Source: Acinetobacter halotolerans (GTDB lineage: Bacteria; Pseudomonadota; Gammaproteobacteria; Pseudomonadales; Moraxellaceae). From it: a stretch of DNA of 64,000 nucleotides. The stretch covers positions 310,001 to 374,000 of the forward strand of contig NZ_SGIM01000001.1 in NCBI RefSeq assembly GCF_004208515.1. The letters are read 5' to 3'. The notes under the pieces were generated by a model. The model was not told where the DNA came from. It saw only the letters and a program-made list of their open reading frames with translations, and did not search any database. Position numbers and translations under genes: made by a program. This document shows, piece after piece, positions 8,587-17,794 of the stretch. Positions within the stretch are counted from its first letter, which is position 1. Every line of letters starts with the position of its first letter.

Positions 8587-8904
8587 ATGATAGAAAAACA
8601 AATGATTTGTCAGGGATATATATGCTTGCATCGAAAAGATATAGCGGGTGACTATGTATATTATGATACTAGGGGGGAGAATGAATATATAAGTATGGTT
8701 TTGTTTATAAAAATAGAAGATTCAACTCATATGATACGCTTATATTTGAAAGATGAAGAAAAGAAAATCTTGGATGAATTTTTGGTTTGTGAAATCGTAT
8801 TTGGAAAAATTTTAGATCAAATTGTTTTGATGAAAAATTATTTAATTAAAGACTTTCAAGGTAAAGAAATAGGAACCGCTTATATAACAGAAATTAGAGA
8901 GTAA
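8587..8904 (+). CDS. Hypothetical protein, 105 aa
   Basis: No family recognised. The predicted protein is soluble, begins MIEKQMICQGYICLHRKD, lacks a signal peptide or membrane segment, and alternates beta-like hydrophobic stretches with charged residues. Codon and base composition is visibly more AT-rich than the flanking genes, which hints at acquisition by transfer. It starts right after the upstream terminator, so it needs its own promoter; GGAAAGAG 3-10 nt upstream can act as RBS. Its stop is 15 bp from the convergent DUF3592-like gene. Probably a real gene, function unknown. Confidence 0.55.
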   Translation: MIEKQMICQGYICLHRKDIAGDYVYYDTRGENEYISMVLFIKIEDSTHMIRLYLKDEEKKILDEFLVCEIVFGKILDQIVLMKNYLIKDFQGKEIGTAYITEIRE

Positions 8905-8919
8905 ACAGCAATAAAAGAT

Positions 8920-9708
8920 CTATTCTCTATACGCTTTCCAACCCGTCAAAATATGATAAATCAGTGGCAAAAGACATACCGAGAAGAAGCCACAAATCGC
9001 AACCACCCACACAGGTAAATCACGTGGATTGCCTAAAAAGAAATAAGCAAAAACCGAATAAGACAACATCGTAAACATTGCCATAGTACCTAATGGAATC
9101 GTAACTCTAAAAATAAGCAGATTGGCAAACTTGCGATATGGTGCCATATCCCGATTCAAACCATATGCAATAATCATGACTAAGATATAGCCCATAACAA
9201 ACAGCATAAATAGGGTTGCGGCAAATAGGAGTCCCGTTCGCCAACTCTTTTCTTGTACGGTTAGATCCCCAGCTCCATAAACAACTGTAATATGATCCCC
9301 CACCACAGGAGTATCCCCAGAACGAACTGAATTATCTAAGGTCAAAATTCTGTTTTGATCATCTTTGAATTGGACCTGAGCGGTATGCATTAAGGTCTGG
9401 GTTTTATATTTACGTCCATTGGAATCAGTATGTTCAGTATCAACCCATTCAGAGGTATAACTCACTACCGTTGCATCATAGCTTGGTTTGGTCGCTAAAC
9501 CATAGACGGCTTGTGAAACCCAATAGGTAAAGGGGAAGAATAAAGAACTAATGCTAAAAACAACCACGAATAAATAACTAAATTCAAGCTTGCTGCTTTC
9601 ACGATTATTGGCTAAACGCTTGAGCCAAAATTTTGTCAGAACAAAAGACCAAACACTCAAGATCGCAACGACTACTAAGAAAACCTGTCCTGCATAAGTC
9701 AGTTGCAT
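8920..9708 (-). CDS. DUF3592-like membrane protein
   Basis: Inner-membrane protein of 262 aa with a TM helix at about 5-28, a second near 45-68, an extracytoplasmic beta-rich domain at about 70-155, then three further TM helices to the C-terminus. The soluble part (YDATVVSYTSEWVDT through VVYGAGDLTVQ) has the layout of DUF3592 proteins, whose function is unknown. Monocistronic and convergent with the small hypothetical gene. Family assignment is by pattern only. Confidence 0.65.
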   Translation of the reverse strand: MQLTYAGQVFLVVVAILSVWSFVLTKFWLKRLANNRESSKLEFSYLFVVVFSISSLFFPFTYWVSQAVYGLATKPSYDATVVSYTSEWVDTEHTDSNGRKYKTQTLMHTAQVQFKDDQNRILTLDNSVRSGDTPVVGDHITVVYGAGDLTVQEKSWRTGLLFAATLFMLFVMGYILVMIIAYGLNRDMAPYRKFANLLIFRVTIPLGTMAMFTMLSYSVFAYFFLGNPRDLPVWVVAICGFFSVCLLPLIYHILTGWKAYRE

Positions 9709-9844
9709 GAATGATCCTATTTGTTATATTGAATAGACATTGATTTTATCAAATGGTTATCTTTTTAAAATCAAATGAATTAGAACAGTAAAAAATATTA
9801 TTGTCTCTCGCAAGTCTTAATTTTTAAATCATGAAGTAATACAA

Positions 9845-10609
9845 ATGAACATCCATCACGAAATCGAAAAACTATTTCAACAACGTCAAGACATTCCACT
9901 TTTTTATATTGAAAGTGGTAGCCGTTTATGGGGTATGGCAAGCCCTGACAGCGACTATGATGTACGTGGTTTTCATTTACCCAGTAAAGACCAATATTTT
10001 GATTATAAAAAATACAGGGATCTAATCGAAATCATGGATGGGGATTTTGATTTCGTTTCATATGATCTCGATAAAATGTTTGGGCTATTGGCTAAAAGTA
10101 ACCCCACGGTTTTGGAGTGGGTAAGAGCCCATATTGTGTATTTTAATGTCTTTCCAGAATGGCAAACGTTTCGAGATGGATTGCTAGAGCGAATCGATTA
10201 TAGTGCGCTGTATCACCACTACTTATCGCTGGCGAAAGGTGGGATGAAAGTGATGCAAACCGCAGAAAACTTTACTTATAAAAAAGTATTTTATTCGATT
10301 CGTGGTTTGATGTCGGCAGAGTTGGCAACCCAAGAAGTGATGCCAGAATTATTGATCACTGATTTATTTGCACAAGTTGATTCAAATGATCCATTGCGTC
10401 ACTGGGCGGAAGATTATTTAGAAATTAAAAAGCAGCAGAAAGAAAAAGCCAAACTTCCAGAAGTGGAACAAGCAGCGATTCTTCATTTATTGGAAACCAA
10501 GATTGAGAAATTAGCTGCTAAAGAAATGCAAAAAGCTGATCGTCGAGAGGGCTTAGAGCGTTATTTAACGGAGTATAGTCGCCATTTGAAGCAGTATTAT
10601 TATCAGTAA
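9845..10609 (+). CDS. Predicted nucleotidyltransferase (RlaP/YcgL-like, DNA polymerase beta superfamily)
   Basis: Soluble protein of 254 aa with an N-terminal nucleotidyltransferase fold. The signature GSRLWG (from G25) is followed by PDSDYDVRG, in which D37 and D39 are the expected metal-binding pair. The rest is helical and charged, as in proteins grouped as predicted nucleotidyltransferase YcgL/RlaP (COG3541-type), some of which sit in RNA-repair operons. No repair partner is adjacent here, so it stands alone. Substrate unknown. A stretch of KKQQKEKAKLPEVEQAA suggests a helical C-terminal domain. Confidence 0.75.
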   Translation: MNIHHEIEKLFQQRQDIPLFYIESGSRLWGMASPDSDYDVRGFHLPSKDQYFDYKKYRDLIEIMDGDFDFVSYDLDKMFGLLAKSNPTVLEWVRAHIVYFNVFPEWQTFRDGLLERIDYSALYHHYLSLAKGGMKVMQTAENFTYKKVFYSIRGLMSAELATQEVMPELLITDLFAQVDSNDPLRHWAEDYLEIKKQQKEKAKLPEVEQAAILHLLETKIEKLAAKEMQKADRREGLERYLTEYSRHLKQYYYQ

Positions 10610-10738
10610 AATCATTTGCTTATATTTTTCTATGTCTTGACGGAGTCGTATTGTGTTCTCATTCATATTCAAGATTAGCCTTCGGCTGGAGTTACTTTGG
10701 TTTTGCCCAGATGAGAAGCAACGCTTCGCAAGAAAGGC

Positions 10739-10831
10739 ATTGTCATCTGCAAAACCTGTTCATTTCTTGCATTAATTAAAATTTATCGCAGAAACAGTAT
10801 CTTCTTGAAATCACGCAGGTTGCAGATGACA
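10739..10831. repeat. Imperfect inverted repeat in intergenic region, possible MITE-like remnant
   Basis: The left arm TGTCATCTGCAAAACCTG (10741-10758) pairs with the right arm CAGGTTGCAGATGACA (10816-10831), differing by a 2-base insertion, with a 57-bp spacer. The whole 274-bp gap (10610-10883) has no ORF with coding character and also holds a GAAGC-AAC-GCTTC hairpin near 10714. It may be a small interspersed element; I cannot confirm other copies inside this window. Confidence 0.4.
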
Positions 10832-10883
10832 TTACCGAGTATCATATATTTTATGAGGATTTGATAAATAACCAATCTTTGTT

Positions 10884-11189
10884 CTAAATTCCACTTTCCA
10901 AAATACGCACTTTCACATCAGTTACATGGTCTTTGGTCGCCTCAAAATGTTGCTGCATATGTGCCGTTTGCATATGCGCTTCAAGATGAGCTGTGCTTTC
11001 CCATTGCTCCAACATCACAATGCTATTTTCATCCTGTGTCTGCATTTCAATCGTAGGTAGATGATCAATCAATGATGCATAACCATGACAACCATCTTCA
11101 GTCAGTACAGTTGGAATAATTTTTTCAAAAGCAGCTTGGCGATGTTCAGCAGCTTGATGAGTACGGATTTCAGCAATAATCGTCAACAT
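10884..11189 (-). CDS. ygiN: Putative quinol monooxygenase (ABM domain)
   Basis: Small cytosolic protein (101 aa) of the antibiotic-biosynthesis-monooxygenase fold, about one ABM domain long. It begins MLTIIAEIRTH and contains the typical ...VMLEQWESTAHLEAHMQT stretch of YgiN. YgiN oxidises quinols, whereas MdaB reduces quinones. Here the gene follows mdaB on the same strand with a 12-bp gap, as in enterobacteria, so both are likely co-transcribed. A redox cycle acting on quinones is the family expectation. Confidence 0.85.
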   Translation of the reverse strand: MLTIIAEIRTHQAAEHRQAAFEKIIPTVLTEDGCHGYASLIDHLPTIEMQTQDENSIVMLEQWESTAHLEAHMQTAHMQQHFEATKDHVTDVKVRILESGI

Positions 11190-11201
11190 ATCATTTCTCT
11201 C

Positions 11202-11792
11202 TTAATTCGTGTTCGTAAAAAACTGATCTAAATGGACTTTGTACGCTTCGAGATAACTGGGAACATTTGGCATTTTGATTACGTCATTCACGATAAAAGT
11301 TGGCAGGGATTCCATACCCAAGAATTGATTGGCTTTGTGAAAAGCTAAATAAACCCCATCAACCCCAACGCCATGAAAGAATTGATGAGGATCTGTAAAC
11401 GCTTCCATTGGGGCATTCCATGTTAAAGACAACATGTATTTCTTGCCCTGAATCAAACCACCTGAACCATATTTTTTAGAAGCATCCGAACGACTACGCC
11501 CATCGTTGGCATAGAGTGAACCATGACCAATGGTAAATACATCATCAATGTATTTCTTCATGGTCCATGGTGCACCCATCCACCAGCCCGGCATTTGATA
11601 GATCACCACATCTGCCCATAAGTATTTTTCAATTTCGGCTTGTATATCATAGTCACTGTCAGTGCGTGTCACTTGTACGGCATGACCAAGCGTTTTTAAA
11701 TATGCTTCAGAAAAGTCAGTTAAAGTGTCATTGAGCTCACCATTTGAATGAGCAAATTGCTTGGCACCATTAATAATTAAAATATTGCTCAT
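11202..11792 (-). CDS. mdaB: NADPH:quinone oxidoreductase (modulator of drug activity B)
   Basis: Flavodoxin-fold NADPH:quinone reductase, 196 aa from the ATG at 11792. The sequence from that Met, MSNILIINGAKQFAHSNG, matches the known MdaB N-terminus. Family motifs QMPGWWMGAPWTMKKYIDD, KKYGSGGLIQGKKYMLSLTW and the FHGVGVDGVYLAFHKANQF region are present. The frame stays open 32 codons further upstream (to 11888), but that extension is low-complexity and not part of the family, so I reject it. Likely operon with ygiN. Confidence 0.93.
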   Translation of the reverse strand: MSNILIINGAKQFAHSNGELNDTLTDFSEAYLKTLGHAVQVTRTDSDYDIQAEIEKYLWADVVIYQMPGWWMGAPWTMKKYIDDVFTIGHGSLYANDGRSRSDASKKYGSGGLIQGKKYMLSLTWNAPMEAFTDPHQFFHGVGVDGVYLAFHKANQFLGMESLPTFIVNDVIKMPNVPSYLEAYKVHLDQFFTNTN

Positions 11793-12008
11793 TGAATAAC
11801 TCGAACATAGATTGCTAAAACTTGACGGCATTTTAGGAAATCTATTCATGAGTAAAAATGTGTAAATCAGCAAAAGACTCTTGATCAAAAATCAATAGTT
11901 GAGCTGATCAACAGAGGATTTCATTTGCAAGTTATATACATACTTGTGCTGTACGATTTGTTGTGGGGCGTTAATATGAATAAGCAGTGTTGTGATGGAA
12001 GATTAAAA

Positions 12009-12380
12009 ATGCATAAAATTTGGATGGTTTTAGGATGTATTCTATTTTTAACTGCTTGCAATCAGCCAATTGCGCAGTCTCAACAACAAGCTGCAGTTCA
12101 AAAAAGTACAGCCATGTATGCTGTCTTATTGGATCATCCGACTTTATTAGATGACGAAACAAATTTAAAGATCGATCAACAATTTAATAGCGCAGAAAAT
12201 CCAAGCGAGGCAGCAATTACGGTTGAACAAGCGCAACTGGATGATTCAGTGATTGCCGTTCGAACCGAATATCAATTAAAACGCGATCAAGCAGTTTGGA
12301 AAGTTGTGAATAAGAAACAAAGTTATCAATGCGCTAGAGGGGAGAACACTGCGACATTCCAGTTTGATTTATGTCCATAA
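12009..12380 (+). CDS. Hypothetical lipoprotein
   Basis: From the ATG at 12009 the protein has 123 residues with a short lipoprotein signal and lipobox LTAC about 17 residues in. The start is preferred because GGAAG lies 7 nt upstream; the same frame is open from 11925 and includes an intermediate ATG at 11976, but those add an unlikely hydrophobic/cysteine-rich head. The mature part is small and mixed, with two cysteines near the C-terminus (YQCARG and DLCP) that could pair in the periplasm. No family recognised. Confidence 0.65.
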   Translation: MHKIWMVLGCILFLTACNQPIAQSQQQAAVQKSTAMYAVLLDHPTLLDDETNLKIDQQFNSAENPSEAAITVEQAQLDDSVIAVRTEYQLKRDQAVWKVVNKKQSYQCARGENTATFQFDLCP

Positions 12381-12720
12381 CACTAAAAATTGAATGAAAG
12401 ATCAGCAAAGCTGTGGATAACTTGATTGTTATTCACATATTAAAACAGTTGCTCAAATTGCGGTCATTTTTAAAAAGTGCTAAAGTTGCGTCTGGCAATT
12501 TTGCCAAAAGGTAAAACATTTACCAAGCTCACGTAAATAGATTGTTTTTCTTATATATACACCTAGTGAATACGGTGTTTTCACATTTATTACATGCGCT
12601 CTCACAGCATGAAAATCAAAATTTAATTTAAATCTAAACCATAAAATCGTGTGGTGATGATCCTATTTTCTTTGTATGGAAATGGGACGCACCCGAATTG
12701 GTTGTTTTTGTGAATAGAAC
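12381..12720. other. Upstream region of craA
   Basis: 340 bp without a coding ORF. It contains a DnaA-box-like TGTGGATAA near 12411 with an inverted TTATTCACA shortly after, then two adjacent palindromes at 12493-12506 and 12510-12524. The craA promoter must lie here. Confidence 0.5.
12493..12524. promoter_or_regulatory. Two adjacent palindromes upstream of craA
   Basis: TGGCAATTTTGCCA is a perfect 14-bp palindrome, followed after 3 bp by GGTAAAACATTTACC, whose 6-bp arms are perfect around ACA. Two operators side by side about 200 bp before an efflux gene suggest a regulator-binding region. No regulator gene is adjacent. Confidence 0.4.
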
Positions 12721-13953
12721 ATGATGACGAATAATCAAAATATGACGTTAAACCGTATAACGCTCATGTTTCCTTTAGCTTTAGTGCTATTTGAGTTTGC
12801 GGTTTATATTGGTAATGACTTGATACAGCCTGCAATGCTGTCGATTGCCGAACAATTTGGTGTCAGTGCAACATGGGCCCCTTCGTCGATGTCATTCTAT
12901 TTGTTGGGTGGTGCCAGTGTGGCTTGGCTGCTTGGACCACTTTCAGATCGACTTGGGCGTAAAACAGTATTATTGGCTGGTGTGGCATTCTTTACGATCT
13001 GCTGTTTGTTGATTTTACTGACACATAATATTGAACAATTCTTGGCCTTGCGTTTCTTACAAGGCATTGGTTTGACTGTCATTTCTGCGGTTGGTTATGC
13101 CGCAATTCAAGAAACATTTGAAGAACGAGATGCCATTAAAGTCATGGCACTGATGGCAAATATTTCATTATTAGCACCTTTGCTTGGTCCGGTACTCGGT
13201 GCATTTCTAATTGAACATATTTCTTGGCATTGGGGCTTTGTCGGCATCGCCGCTATTTCATTCTTGAGTTGGTTTGGTCTGAAGAAATTTATGCCTTCGC
13301 AACAGCAAAGTAGAGTGAAACAACCCTTTAGTTATATGTTTGATGACTTTAAAAAGGTGTTTACCAATCGCCATTTCTTGGGTTTAAGCCTTGCTCTACC
13401 ACTGGTGGCGATGCCCTTGATGCTATGGATTGCCTTATCACCGATTATTTTGGTGGATGAGTTGAAACTGAGCAGCATGCAATATGGTTTGGCACAGTTT
13501 CCGATATTCTTTGGTTTGATTGCGGGCAATATTGTCTTGATCAAAGTGATGGATCGTTTTGCTTTAGGTAAAACCATTTTGGTGGGTTTACCCATCATGT
13601 TATTTGGGACGTTGTTCTTATTGCTTGGCGTGATTTGGCCGATCTATTTGGTGCCATGTTTATTGATCGGCATGACTTTGATCAGTTTTGGTGAAGGGAT
13701 TAGCTTCTCCGTGATGTATCGTTTTGCCTTAATGTCTTCAGAAGTATCGAAAGGTACGGTTGCAGCCGCAGTGTCGATGATCATGATGATGAGTTTCTTT
13801 GTCATTATTGAACTGGTACGAGTACTTTATACACATTTCCACATTTGGGCTTTTGCACTCGCGAGTGTAGCTTTGATTGGCTTATGGTTTGCTCAACCGC
13901 GCGCTGCGTTGAAACAGGTGATGCAAACACGTCAGCAACAAGGAATAAATTAG
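12721..13953 (+). CDS. craA: MFS multidrug/chloramphenicol efflux antiporter CraA
   Basis: Twelve-TM major-facilitator drug/H+ antiporter of the MdfA type (410 aa). The sequence follows Acinetobacter CraA closely as I know it, for example FPLALVLFEFAVYIGNDLIQ and SEVSKGTVAAAVSM. The acidic residues E25 and D33 in TM1 and R111 in TM4 correspond by spacing to MdfA E26, D34 and R112, which carry substrate/proton coupling. Loop motif A is present (GPLSDRLGRKTV). CraA of A. baumannii gives intrinsic chloramphenicol resistance. The gene is solitary, preceded by a palindrome-rich region and convergent with yccS at 21 bp. Confidence 0.92.
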   Translation: MMTNNQNMTLNRITLMFPLALVLFEFAVYIGNDLIQPAMLSIAEQFGVSATWAPSSMSFYLLGGASVAWLLGPLSDRLGRKTVLLAGVAFFTICCLLILLTHNIEQFLALRFLQGIGLTVISAVGYAAIQETFEERDAIKVMALMANISLLAPLLGPVLGAFLIEHISWHWGFVGIAAISFLSWFGLKKFMPSQQQSRVKQPFSYMFDDFKKVFTNRHFLGLSLALPLVAMPLMLWIALSPIILVDELKLSSMQYGLAQFPIFFGLIAGNIVLIKVMDRFALGKTILVGLPIMLFGTLFLLLGVIWPIYLVPCLLIGMTLISFGEGISFSVMYRFALMSSEVSKGTVAAAVSMIMMMSFFVIIELVRVLYTHFHIWAFALASVALIGLWFAQPRAALKQVMQTRQQQGIN

Positions 13954-13974
13954 AATCGATGAAATGTCAGTTGA

Positions 13975-16128
13975 TTACTGAATTTCAAGTTCTAGAAGTT
14001 TATTTTTCAACATCACCAGTTCAGTGAGGGTCTCGAGTAATAGACTCATTTGCTTTAACAGCAATTGATTTTGCTCAGAGACCTGACCTTGTGAATTTAA
14101 GTGCTGAATTTTGATTAATATGTCTTCAATCTGTTGATTTGGAATTGGCTGTTGTTGTTGAATCAAGATGTGTTTGATTAATTCGGCACTTTGATCTAAC
14201 AGCGCCAAAATATGTTGATCTTGAATTTGAATACGTTGATGGCCGAGAGCAGAAACGTAGCTCAATTGACTATGACTATAAACCAAGTAACGAAATGCAT
14301 AATGGATGAGTTCTTGATTGGGCTGGGGTTCGGTACTGAGACTCGAAATCATATTTGACAGTTCGATCTGGGCATTATGTGCCGCACGACGTGCTTTACG
14401 ATATTCAAGATCGTTGGAACGTCCTTGGTGATATTGTTGGATGACTGCATCCAAATAATTCATAGTGGCTTGGCTACTTTTACGTATATTTTCAGGGATA
14501 TTACGAAAGTTCCAGTCGGGCCAAATCAAGTTCACTGCCAACCATGCAATAGCACAGCCGATGAGCGTATCGATAATCCTCGGTAAAATAATGCTAAAAC
14601 CAGCACCTTTTAAATTAAAAATCAATAAAACCATCAGTGTTGCCATCACCGTGGCAAGTGCATATTTCTTTTGGCGTAAATAGAAGAAATACACGCCGCT
14701 AATCACGGTAATCACCAGTTGTCCTTCAATACTGGGTACAAAATAAAGTACGGGTATGCCTAACAGCACACCTAATAACGTGCCGATGGTTCTGAGTTTT
14801 AGCCGACTTTTAGTTGCGAAGTAAGTGATCTGACACACAAACAAGCTGGTCAGTAAAATCCAATAGCCATTTTTTGCAAAAGGCAGTAAGGAAATTGCAT
14901 AACCCACGGCAAAGACGATCGCTAAACGAACGGCATGACGAAATAAGGCCGACTGTGGACTGAGATGTTGTTTTATTTTTAAGAAGAAATCCTGAAAACC
15001 CTGAATATCTTCATCAAGCAAGTTCAAGTGTGCCTGTTGTTGCTGTGGGGAGAGTGTTTCGATTTTTTGCTTGAATTGCAGTTGAGCGAATTGCTCATGA
15101 ATACTTTTTAAATTATTGAGAATGAGTTCTAAATTTTTAACCTCAAGATTATGGGGATGCTGAACGATCCAATCTTTCATGGATGCTTCCAGATTTTCCA
15201 GTGCCGCATCTGCCCGTTGACTGTTTTGGTAGGGTGTTTTATGCAGTAGTGACTGGCTGAGCTTTTGGCAGGCTGTGGCCTGTAAAAACATATTTTTTTG
15301 GATACGGAAAATTAAATCACTACGGCTAAAATTCTGATGAATTTTTTCATAATGCAAATAATTAGACGTTACTTGTTCATGGATATCTTGGGCAAAATAA
15401 TACAAGTTTAGCCAATAGATACTGGTGTTATTGATGCGGGAAGACTTGAGTCGAGAAAGTAAAGATTGCTTGGCCTGATTGAGACTATTCACCACCTGAG
15501 CATTTTTTTGTGAGAGTTTAAACAGTAGTTCTTCAACATTCTGCACATTGTCAGGATCAAACAGCTTGGCTTTGATTTGTAAGAGTTCTCCTATTTCTTT
15601 AAAAATAGTCGAAATTTTTTCTTGTAGTGGCAGTGTGGGACGAATGATAAAAAATAAGATCGAAGTAAAACCGTACCACAGTGCACCACAAACAAAATAA
15701 CTGGGTTGCTGATACCAATGTGGATAATCTCCCAACCCAAACATGGTGTAGATGGAAAGTAAAATCGTGCCAAAAGAAATTGTGGCGTAGCGTTGTCCCA
15801 AAGCTCCCATTAGTACAAAAGCAGCACTGGATAGACTCAAATAAACGATGAACCAGAATTTATAAGGCGCGAGAAAGGCTAAGATTGTACTGACCGTAAA
15901 GAACAATACACAGACATAAAACAAGTTTCGAAGTCGGATACTTAGCCGGTCGTCAAAGTCAGTCAGGGCTGCTGCAATTGCACCTAATGTGACAGGCACA
16001 ATAAATTGACTTAGGCTCAATCCATGCAGTAATAGCGTTGTGCCGATTAAAACAATAAAAATTTGTAGGCAATACAGCAGAATTGAATTCGATCTAAAGC
16101 GATTGAAGAGCAGATAAAGACTGTTCAT
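13975..16128 (-). CDS. yccS: YccS/FUSC-family inner-membrane protein
   Basis: Large membrane protein (717 aa) with the two-block FUSC layout: an N-terminal TM cluster (about 15-150), a long charged helical cytoplasmic section (about 165-385), a second TM cluster (about 395-530, with FAKNGYWILLTSLFVCQ and RTIGTLLGVLLG), and a C-terminal helical domain. This matches the YccS/YhfK group and is related to the aromatic-acid exporter AaeB. Substrate unknown. Convergent with craA with only 21 bp between stops. Confidence 0.85.
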   Translation of the reverse strand: MNSLYLLFNRFRSNSILLYCLQIFIVLIGTTLLLHGLSLSQFIVPVTLGAIAAALTDFDDRLSIRLRNLFYVCVLFFTVSTILAFLAPYKFWFIVYLSLSSAAFVLMGALGQRYATISFGTILLSIYTMFGLGDYPHWYQQPSYFVCGALWYGFTSILFFIIRPTLPLQEKISTIFKEIGELLQIKAKLFDPDNVQNVEELLFKLSQKNAQVVNSLNQAKQSLLSRLKSSRINNTSIYWLNLYYFAQDIHEQVTSNYLHYEKIHQNFSRSDLIFRIQKNMFLQATACQKLSQSLLHKTPYQNSQRADAALENLEASMKDWIVQHPHNLEVKNLELILNNLKSIHEQFAQLQFKQKIETLSPQQQQAHLNLLDEDIQGFQDFFLKIKQHLSPQSALFRHAVRLAIVFAVGYAISLLPFAKNGYWILLTSLFVCQITYFATKSRLKLRTIGTLLGVLLGIPVLYFVPSIEGQLVITVISGVYFFYLRQKKYALATVMATLMVLLIFNLKGAGFSIILPRIIDTLIGCAIAWLAVNLIWPDWNFRNIPENIRKSSQATMNYLDAVIQQYHQGRSNDLEYRKARRAAHNAQIELSNMISSLSTEPQPNQELIHYAFRYLVYSHSQLSYVSALGHQRIQIQDQHILALLDQSAELIKHILIQQQQPIPNQQIEDILIKIQHLNSQGQVSEQNQLLLKQMSLLLETLTELVMLKNKLLELEIQ

Positions 16129-16324
16129 GATTATTTTTCTTCAATTTGTTTAGGTTTTATCATACAAACAAATTTTCCTTATAAAAATATTGTTTGATCA
16201 ATGAGGCATATCATTTTTTGCATCCAGATTGAGTTGATCTTTCATATATTAAGAACAAGCAAAATCTGTGCACAGTTATTGTTTTAAATATTTGTAAAGG
16301 GAAAATAAGTGAATTTTCAAGCAA

Positions 16325-16354
16325 ACTGTGGATATCTTTTAAGATACCCACAGT
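16325..16354. terminator. Hairpin between yccS and AI-2E-type gene
   Basis: ACTGTGGATATCTT and AAGATACCCACAGT form a nearly perfect 14-bp stem with a TT loop just beyond the stop of the minus-strand AI-2E-type gene. The T-tracts on either side are weak, so termination is plausible but not certain. Confidence 0.45.
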
Positions 16355-16361
16355 CTTTTAA

Positions 16362-17459
16362 CTATTTCGTATCAGGCGGTGCTTCAAGTGCTGCAACGGG
16401 TTCTTCCACATTTTCATGTAGCCATTCACGCCATATCGCCAATAACACGGCCAAAATTACAGGACCAATAAATAAACCGACTAAACCAAAGCTGGCGACA
16501 CCGCCAAGTACACCAAACATAATCAATATGAATGGAATCTGAGTTGCACCTGAGATCACCAGTGGTCGGATCACATTATCCGCACTACTGACGATCAGTA
16601 CGCCCCATACGATGACACCAATTGCTTCAACGGTTTGACCTTGAGAAAATAACCATAGCCCGACACCTAAATATGAGATAGGCGTACCAAATGGAATTAG
16701 GGCTAAAAAGAAGGTCACAATCGTCAGTAACATAGGATTTGGTACACCTGCGACGAAGTAACTTAAACCCGCCAAAAGTGCTTGCGCAACCGCAGTTAAA
16801 CCAACGCCGTAAACAACAGCACGTGTCGTTTCTGAGATGGTTTGTAGATAATGGTGGACACGTGGTCCAATGACCATTTCTAAAGCACGACTGACTTGTG
16901 CCAATATCGTTTGTCCGTCACGATAGAAAAAGAAAAGGGTCATGAGGGCAAATGTCAGTTTGACCAAATTACGGCTAATTTCACTTAAAACAAAACGACC
17001 ATAACTTAAATGGCTTTGAATCCATTCCGCGATATTTTTTGCAATGCTATTGGGATCGCTACTTAATTCGTTCAATGTATGACTAATATCTCCACCAATA
17101 ATCGGCAGGTTCTTAATAAAATCAGGGATCTGAACATGCCCAGAAAAAAGTTGTTTTTGTAAATTAAAATATAAATTACGACCTTCAAGTTGCAGCATAA
17201 AGATCGCGAAAATAAATGGGACTCCAATCACCAGAATCACCAAACTAATCATAATCGTGGCATTCAGTGTGGGACGATGTTCACCAAAAAATCGACGTTG
17301 TACCCATAGATAAACAGGCCAAGTCATATAAGCAATAATCGCCGCCCAAAGAACAGGCACAATAAAGTATTTGAGAATATTAAATCCCAAAAACAGTAAG
17401 ACAAAGAATAGACCAAACAGCAAAACGCGTTGTAATACGGGAGCGTATTGTTGCACCAT
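16362..17459 (-). CDS. AI-2E family transporter (YdiK/PerM-like)
   Basis: Membrane protein of 365 aa of the AI-2E (PurR-regulated permease PerM) family. Two N-terminal TM helices lie at about 10-50, another at about 65-90, then a soluble stretch at about 90-145, then a C-terminal bundle including GVPNPMLLTIVTFFLALIPFGTP and LVISGATQIPFILIMFGVLGGVASFGLVGLFIGPV, which are family hallmarks. Members export varied small molecules or Na+/H+; nothing here indicates AI-2 itself. Monocistronic. Confidence 0.88.
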   Translation of the reverse strand: MVQQYAPVLQRVLLFGLFFVLLFLGFNILKYFIVPVLWAAIIAYMTWPVYLWVQRRFFGEHRPTLNATIMISLVILVIGVPFIFAIFMLQLEGRNLYFNLQKQLFSGHVQIPDFIKNLPIIGGDISHTLNELSSDPNSIAKNIAEWIQSHLSYGRFVLSEISRNLVKLTFALMTLFFFYRDGQTILAQVSRALEMVIGPRVHHYLQTISETTRAVVYGVGLTAVAQALLAGLSYFVAGVPNPMLLTIVTFFLALIPFGTPISYLGVGLWLFSQGQTVEAIGVIVWGVLIVSSADNVIRPLVISGATQIPFILIMFGVLGGVASFGLVGLFIGPVILAVLLAIWREWLHENVEEPVAALEAPPDTK

Positions 17460-17794
17460 AGTTTTCTCTAGTGCTGGAAATTGAATAGATTCATATTAAC
17501 TGAAAAATGTACCCAGTAAAATTTTCATTCGGTAATTTCACGTTTAAATATCTCGATGGAATGAGCGTTATAAATCTGATGGCATGCTCTGTTTGGGTAT
17601 TTTTAGGATTGAATGGCAGATTATGAGCAGTATTAAAGTTTTATAAAAGATTTACTCAAGATGTAATGCCTAAATATAACTGTTAACCATCGCAACATTC
17701 GCTATCTACTTTAATACACGAGTTGGTAAAGAGTTACAAAGCAGGTTGCTATATTGAACTCATACATCCATAAAGTAATTTAAGGAGCAGCTCG
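17460..17794. other. Intergenic region upstream of hydrophilin-like gene
   Basis: 335 bp between divergent genes. No ORF, repeat or RNA gene is recognised. The right end carries a strong AAGGAG Shine-Dalgarno before the ATG at 17795. Confidence 0.5.

Noticed and set aside
11793..11888. 32-codon N-terminal extension of mdaB
   Set aside because: Not part of the MdaB family; the internal ATG gives the exact known N-terminus.
12405..12435. TGTGGATAA and inverted TTATTCACA resembling DnaA boxes
   Set aside because: Only one good box plus a mismatched one, no AT-rich unwinding array, no dnaA/dnaN or replication genes nearby.
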